Below, piece after piece: positions 57,900-64,000 of a DNA stretch of 64,000 bases (its first letter is position 1; every line of letters begins with the position of its first letter). Source of the stretch: Pseudoscleropodium purum (taxonomy: Eukaryota > Streptophyta > Bryopsida > Hypnales > Brachytheciaceae). The stretch spans positions 21,204,001-21,268,000 of the forward strand of contig OZ017803.1 of NCBI GenBank assembly GCA_963969395.1. The letters are read 5' to 3'. The position numbers and the translations under genes are program-made. The notes under the pieces were generated by a model. The model had not been told where the DNA came from. It saw only the letters and a list, made by a program, of their open reading frames with translations, and ran no database searches.

Positions 57900-58484
57900 G
57901 AAAAACATTCATTTCATTAAGTTGGCGATATTTCACATGCCACAAATTCTAACACATATCTTCATAAAGATCTAATTTTGAGCCACAAATGATGACAATT
58001 ATAGATTTTTGGTTTGAAGTTGTTCAACCTAAATTGCATCAAAGTAATAGAAAATTGCCAATTTAATGAATTTGGCATTGAATAATGAGAAGTGATAAGA
58101 CAAACTTTCTATGGATAAATAGGGCACAAACCACTAGGAATTCATACCATAGCAAGATAAAAATAGCATGTCAATGTGAAAGATTGCTTGAAATATAGAG
58201 AACAAGAAGAAGAATTGACTATGGCATCACAAAGACTATCATCTCTTTCAATCTCTACTATCTAACTACTTGAGAGTTAGTATATAGGGACAAGAGAGGA
58301 TAAAAGATGAACACTTATAACTAATGGAGGTCATGAGTGTTCATCAACCAATGAATACCACACTTCTAGAACATACAATAAATATTTAACTACATATGGA
58401 CTAATTCTCTATAGTACCCATGGTAGTTCTTAAGTAGTTGAACAATTGTTAGTAATGTTTGTGAGTCCCACCCCACTCTTATTT
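57900..58484. other. AT-rich spacer, no gene seen
   Basis: No ORF or repeat copy recognised. Confidence 0.5.
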
Positions 58485-59290
58485 TTAACCCCTAAATTCC
58501 CAAGGCCGTTTTTCTATCAAAAACCACATTAAACTGCCATTTTTGCTGCATTTATCCAAGAAAACAAAAAAAATCATTTTTGTAGAATCTAACCGTAAGA
58601 TCTTGTACTTCACTTGTCCTAGCTCATGTGGTAAGAATTTCATGAAGTTTGACTATATAGATTGGAAGATATTAGCATTCAAAGTTGAAAAAGAAAGTTT
58701 TTTTGAACACTAGCCTCTAATTTCAAATGACTTTGACCGCCAATTGTGGAATTCTTTTACACTACAGACTTTGAATTTAAAATTTCTGGTGTTGAAGAAT
58801 TGAATTGAAAGTCTAGAAAGAAAAATTCTAAAAAACAACAACTTGATTTTCATTCTCTAAAAAAATGCTAAGTAGAAGTAGGTCCAAGATTGGAAAAAAA
58901 ACTAAATCGTTAATAACTCCAAGATGGGATTGAAAGCCAATAATCCCAATGATGAGATTGTTTTGGCAAGCAAACACAACATTTAAGAAAAAAATTGTGG
59001 AAAATTGTGAAAATTGCATTCAAAAATGAATCCTAAAAGTTATTTTTTCAAGAAGATGCTGAAATTGCCTGAAAAACAAGATTGTCTTTAACTTTCTCAT
59101 TATTAGTCCAAATAGAACAAATCAAAGCTTTACATGTAGACAAAAATGAAACATTTCAAAGAGAAAAAAAATTAAAATATATTTTGATTTTTTGCGATTT
59201 TTTTTGTGTTGCCTGCCAAGTTCAGTTTCAAGCTTTTTGTGGTATAACTTTTGCTCCTAGGCACCAATTGAAATAAAAATTATATTCTCA
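58485..59290 (+). repeat. dispersed repeat R1, long copy
   Basis: Begins TTTAACCCCTAAATTCCC and AAGGC, and aligns with 5160-5880 over its length. Non-coding. Confidence 0.7.
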
Positions 59291-60489
59291 CGTAGATAAT
59301 CAATTTTTCTACCTTACAGGAAAGTTTCAAAACAATTCCCCAAAAACTAAGATCATAGGAACGTGCCCAAAATTTGATTTCTCCCTCGAGGGGACAATGG
59401 GAATTTAGGAGTTAAATTAAGAAAAAATTGAAAATCACTCTTTTTTTCAATTTATTTAGGGATAGAAATAGGATATTGAACCCTTCAAAGACCAAGGAAT
59501 AATCTAGGATTCCAAAATTTTGATAATCTACTATAAAATGCTACTTATTAATTACAATTTAATGATGCCTCTCATTAATAGTTGAAAAATATGATGCATA
59601 GATCATATCTATATGTTTAAATCAAATAATATATAAACCAATATTTTCAATAAAATTTGAAGTTAAAATTTAAAATTCTTTCTAAATAAAATTAATTGTA
59701 AATGTTCATATTAATGTATCTTGTAATCTATAGCATTAGAGTTTCTTTAAATAATTCCATACAACATCATACTAGTCTAATGCAAGATCCTCTAGTTAGA
59801 TATGCAAAAAAAACAATTTTTTTTCAGTTTTGCATTTTGCAAAAGAAATGACAATTTTGAATGCTTAATTTTTGACAAAAAAAAAAAGGCCTTGGTCCTT
59901 AAGGGAGTCATGATTTAATCCTTTTTGGATTTTTTCACATTTTTGTTTAAGTATTTATATAAAAATACTATTTCCATCAATTTCATGAAATTGGTCATAA
60001 AAAAAGGTCATATTTCAAAGATTCAATACAACTTTTTGATGAATACAAAGGTATTTAGACAAAACAATGGCTTGAAATATTTTATTCATCATCCCAAATA
60101 TGAATGTGTAGCAATTAGGGTTTAACCTCTAAAGATTGTTTGTCATTAATTAAAGGTAGAAACTCACAAGGCCAAGATTTCAAACTCACAATAGAATTAT
60201 AAATCCTTACTAAGGTGGATTTATTAGACTAAACATTGAGAAGCCAAAAGCTCCTATACATCAATCAAAGGTTGAATGTTCAAGAATTTGGTGCTTATAA
60301 GACAATGGTAATTTTTAAAATTTTAAATGAATATTTATTAAAATAATTTTGACTATCTATTGTATATGGACACTATCATAGAAATAAATTTGTTTCTTTT
60401 CTATTTTTCAAATTTTATTTTTGTCACTAATCCTAATTTATACTCCCAAAATAAAATATTATTTTTTTCTTCAAATATTGTCTATTTTT
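59291..60489. other. AT-rich spacer, no gene seen
   Basis: Frames are closed on both strands apart from short motif-free ORFs. Confidence 0.5.
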
Positions 60490-61222
60490 GGGTGATTGCA
60501 AAACACATGTCCTATTTTTTGTCCCCTTGCCTTCAGACAAGTGATTTTTTGCTCATAACTTTTGCTTGGTTGTTTGTTTGGCATGAAATTTGGAATAAAG
60601 ATACATGGAGTAGTTTCAAACATTGAGTATTTTTTTAATTTAAAAAAATTAGTGTACTATTTTTAACTTGCCACCAATTGGATGTCTACCTTGGCCATTT
60701 TGGAGGGTTTCAATCCTACTTTTGTCCCAAAAATGCGAATTAGAAGTTACAAATTGGACATGTTGGAGGTATATTAACATTACAAGGACTAACAATGAGT
60801 TTTATGAAAATAGCATCATATCAATAGTGCACATGGGGTCAAAGTGACCTTCCTTTGTGCAAAGGCTATGAAGAGGGGAAAAAATCCTACAAGAATTCTT
60901 GAATGCAATGTAAGCACAATCTTGTTTAACAAAATGACTTTTTGGGGGGAAATTTTTAGATTTTTTTAAGAATTATTAAAATAGAAATGTCCATATATCC
61001 ATTTTTTGCTATTTTTTGCTCCTAGTAGCTTTTGTAGTACCTTGCAGTAGTTCACAATACTACATAATAATGCATAGTACTGAATCAACCATGTAGATCT
61101 ACAAGTACCTTGAATCAATGGTTTAGATTTGTCAACACACTATTGACATATAGTAAAGGTAGTACTACATAGTACTACCAATCCTATAGCCCAAAACAAT
61201 GAAGTATTTCTTGCAACTACTG
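60490..61222. mobile_element. GGGTSATTGC-family element
   Basis: The left end is GGGTGATTGCAAAACACATG and the right end is diverged (ATTTCTTGCAACTACTG). TTTT on both sides (60486-60489, 61223-61226) may be the target duplication but is weak in AT-rich DNA. The interior aligns with 34237-34966 (TTGGATGTCTACCTTGG, CTATGAAGAGGGGAAAAAAT). A small inverted repeat (GTAGTACCTTG...AAGGTAGTAC, about 61034-61166) interrupts the right half and may be a nested element. Confidence 0.7.
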
Positions 61223-62688
61223 TTTTTCAAAATACTATAAAAATTAAATTATGTAAAAATACTCTTCATTTGGACCTTTGATATGATTCTATTTATAATT
61301 TGGAAGTTTTGGACTGAAGATGTTCCAAGTTAAGTTAGGGTACCATTCTAGTTCTTGGTCCCTTAACCAAATCCTATTATATATCAACTTTAAATTGTAT
61401 GTACAAAGAAGTACCTTGAAGGTTGGAAACAATGTAGGACTAGCCCACATGTGCTTTAGAATTGGCACACCTTTGCAAGCATTTATGACAACTTGGGAGG
61501 AGTCTACAAAATAGTTATGGGTACTCTAGGTTTTCAACTTTGAAAATTCACAAATCATACAATAATGACAATAAAAGAATAAAAAATCATCAATGTATAT
61601 TTGTAGTATTCATTTTATTTGAAATATCTATCTATTATTAAGTACAGATGGTCACAATCCTTGTCATGATCTAATGTCACAAAAGAGTTATGTTTTCATC
61701 TTGCTTTTTTCACCTTGTTATTCCATCTTTTTTTTTCATCACGCCCATGTTGTATTACATTGTTGTTGCATTGCAACAGGCTTCGTTCTCATACATATAT
61801 ATACCACTTGATTATGAAACCTATAATCAAGAATGCACCTATTCACCTATAAATCTAATCATTATTGGCCAAATACCTTAATTGTAATCAACTTTAGTAG
61901 TCAATCTTAAAATGGTTCCTACTTTGTGACTTTTTTCACTTGAATTATTTTAATCTACATTTTAAAAGATGAAATCACATATTTTCTATAGGCCAATTTT
62001 TTTAAAGTTTTTTTTGCAAAGATTTGAAAATATTGTGATTATTTTAGCAAAATAGTGAAGAAAATTCATATCAAATTCAAAATTAGTATAAAAAATCTTG
62101 ATGGAAAACCAATTTTTTTCCATCTCCTAGATGTTTTAACTCTATCATCTAAAGGCTACTTTTGGCACTCCTAGATGTTTCAAAAAAGCACATAAGCATT
62201 TAGTCCTAGACAACCAAAGAAACAAAAATTGATTAATTGATTTGGTAGATAATCACTTTCTCAAAAGAAGGTCCTCTATACAATAGAACATATAAAATAA
62301 TGTATAGCAACATTTTTTGTACTATTCATGTATTTATAGTCAACTATATGTATGTTTTTTAAGAGTCTTTTTTCCATCTTTTTATTAGAGACTTTGGCTT
62401 CAACTATTCCTATATAAGTGTTGATTAGTTATGAAGGAAGAACAACTAAACTTTGTCAATACCCCTTATATCAAATACTTTTCATACAAAGCATGTATTT
62501 TGTCAATTTCGAGTAGAAGATTCTATATACCCAAAGTGTATAAAGTATGTATTTTAACACACAAATGGTTGTTTTTTATACTAATTGCTTTGTATAAGGG
62601 TAGTCATACCTTCTTCAAAGACAAAATTTCGTTGAAGGATAAGGAATTCAGGAGAGAAATTTTGAGCCAATTAGGTGCCTGAAATTCT
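61223..62688. other. AT-rich spacer, no gene seen
   Basis: No motif-bearing ORF or clear repeat copy. Confidence 0.5.
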
Positions 62689-62868
62689 GAAGAAGGTGCA
62701 ACACCCTTTTCCGTTGTCTCATAGAGGAGTGTTGAGAATCAAAAAATTTTGTTTGATAGGGATTGTAAGATGAGATTTGAAGAAGGTGTGACATCCTTTT
62801 CCATTGTCTCATAGAAGAGTGTTGAAAATCAAAAAAATTCATTTGACAAGAATTGTAGAATGAAGCTG
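62689..62868 (+). repeat. two tandem copies of a 90-bp unit
   Basis: 62689-62778 and 62779-62868 both begin GAAGAAGGTG and share CCTTTTCC, TTGTCTCATAGA and GTGTTGA; about 85% identical. Confidence 0.85.
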
Positions 62869-62984
62869 CAGAATGCGGAAGCACTGAAGCCACTAAAGCC
62901 GTAGAACACATAGGCAATGAGTTCTGCAAAATGAAGGTACAAACAAGTAAAAATGAAGAACTTTTTGCAACGTTCAATATACAC

Positions 62985-63240
62985 ATCCAAAATAGAATTC
63001 AATATATACTTCCAGAACACACTTCCAAAGCAGAATTCAATATACACTTCCATAATTCAATATACACTTTTGGAGTACACTTCCAAAACAAAATTCAATA
63101 TACACTTCTGGAGTAGAATAATGAACACGATGAAAACTTTGCAAACTTCTCAAAAACAATATATAGAATTGAATATACACTTCTAAAGCAAACTAATAAG
63201 CACAATGAAAACTTTACAAACTTCGCAAAAACAATATGTT
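62985..63240 (+). repeat. minisatellite of AATTCAATATACACTTCC units plus a longer duplication
   Basis: About seven AATTCAATATACACTT-type units alternate with CACTTCCAAA units. A longer piece, AATRARCACRATGAAAACTT with its continuation, is repeated at about 63118 and 63192. Confidence 0.8.
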
Positions 63241-63399
63241 TTGCATTAGAAGCTCAATGGAAATACAATGCAAAGCCCTCCATGCACCTTGATTGGAGAT
63301 TGCTTAAGCAATGAAGAAGGTGAAGGTGTGACTACCCCTTATGACTCATGAAATCAATTTCTACCAAAGGTCCACAAAGTGAATGTGTTGCAAACCTAT

Positions 63400-63560
63400 A
63401 TTTGCACATTTCGCATACATTGCTAATATTGACATTGTGTTTGCACATTTTCCATACGTCACTAACATTGACGTTGTATACACTGTGGCATGAAACTCTA
63501 AACTCTTGCAATATTAAGCACTACCATGAAACTCTAAATTCTTACAATATTAAAGGTGGA
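63400..63560 (+). repeat. two successive short tandem duplications
   Basis: TTTGCACATTT...CATACRT...CTAAYATTGACRTTGT occurs twice (63402-63480). CATGAAACTCTAAAYTCTT with CAATATTAA occurs twice (63490-63556). Confidence 0.8.
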
Positions 63561-63569
63561 TCATCCTAA

Positions 63570-64000
63570 TTTATTACGCACCTATTGTCTACCACTCAAT
63601 TCTCCAATTCGAAGCGGTTACGTTCTCCACGTACGCTCCTCTGTCCTCAATATTCCAACATCTCACATCTGCAAAAAATTCTATCTATATTTTCGTTCTC
63701 ACCAAAACAGCTCTGAGACTATAATGCTCTACCAATTTTATTTGAGGTGTTTCAGAACTTAAAGTTTTACCTCTTCGATTCACAACCCTCCAGATTGTTA
63801 AGTTGTGCACTAAGAAGTCCAGTACCAAGTTGCTGGTCCAAGAGATCATCCCATTAATCATAGGGCTGATACTGTAAGACCAAACCCCGCAACAAACTAC
63901 CAGGACTAACTCATGCAGGCTTCAAGTAGAAGCTTGAAAAAGGGATGTTATTAAAGTCCAAGATGACTTAAAACCACTCGCATTAAGGACCATAATATCA
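63570..64000. other. window end, mixed composition, no gene seen
   Basis: GC rises slightly relative to the preceding DNA. No supportable ORF; a gene edge outside the window cannot be excluded. Confidence 0.3.

Noticed and set aside
1..64000. CRISPR arrays, rRNA, tRNA and operon-like gene clusters
   Set aside because: No spacer-repeat arrays, rRNA blocks or tRNA box A/B structures were recognised by eye; the genome is eukaryotic. A tRNAscan or Rfam run would be needed to exclude small RNAs.

Overview
The window looks like nuclear DNA of a land plant, most likely a bryophyte (a liverwort would fit). I infer this from a secretory class III peroxidase, a TIR-NB-ARC-LRR resistance-gene relic, a Copia retrotransposon with plant-type LTRs, GT-AG introns, and long AT-rich spacers around compact, GC-richer genes with few introns. 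The lineage is an inference; no marker gene here settles the species.

Layout: 1-1565 (minus) is the 5' part of a coiled-coil protein gene with two introns. 2205-9000 is mostly AT-rich dispersed and inverted repeats. 8441-9430 (minus) is an intact, intronless class III peroxidase. 9892-14560 holds duplicated segments, small transposons (one hAT-like with an 8-bp target duplication) and a Tc1/mariner transposase scrap. 15939-17258 (minus) is an intact, intronless bacterial-type GT-B glycosyltransferase. 18-26 kb is repeat-rich and contains a 0.3-kb TTTAA microsatellite. 26287-28076 (minus) is an HSPA12-like HSP70 gene with two frameshifts and a lost nucleotide-binding loop. 29697-31073 (plus) is an intact PIF/Harbinger transposase-like ORF. 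31-40 kb is repeats plus two abutting TTA-flanked MITEs. 40710-45956 is a full-length but dead Copia element that landed in a coiled-coil pseudogene. 46624-52626 (minus) is a decayed TNL gene. 53-64 kb is repeats, a second hAT-like MITE, a 1.8-kb satellite-like array and short tandem repeats.

Only four reading frames look functional: the coiled-coil gene, the peroxidase, the glycosyltransferase and the Harbinger-like gene. They do not form a pathway.

The most unusual object is the TNL relic. After TIR, NB-ARC and LRR exons it has an exon with an HDQGW-type domain, an acidic linker exon and a last exon with two tandem repeats resembling the farnesoic-acid-methyltransferase-type domain (Methyltransf_FA). 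The phase-0 splice junctions of these last three exons still line up. A second new item is a family of four elements with GGGTSATTGC ends. At least two carry 4-bp target duplications that an empty-site comparison supports.
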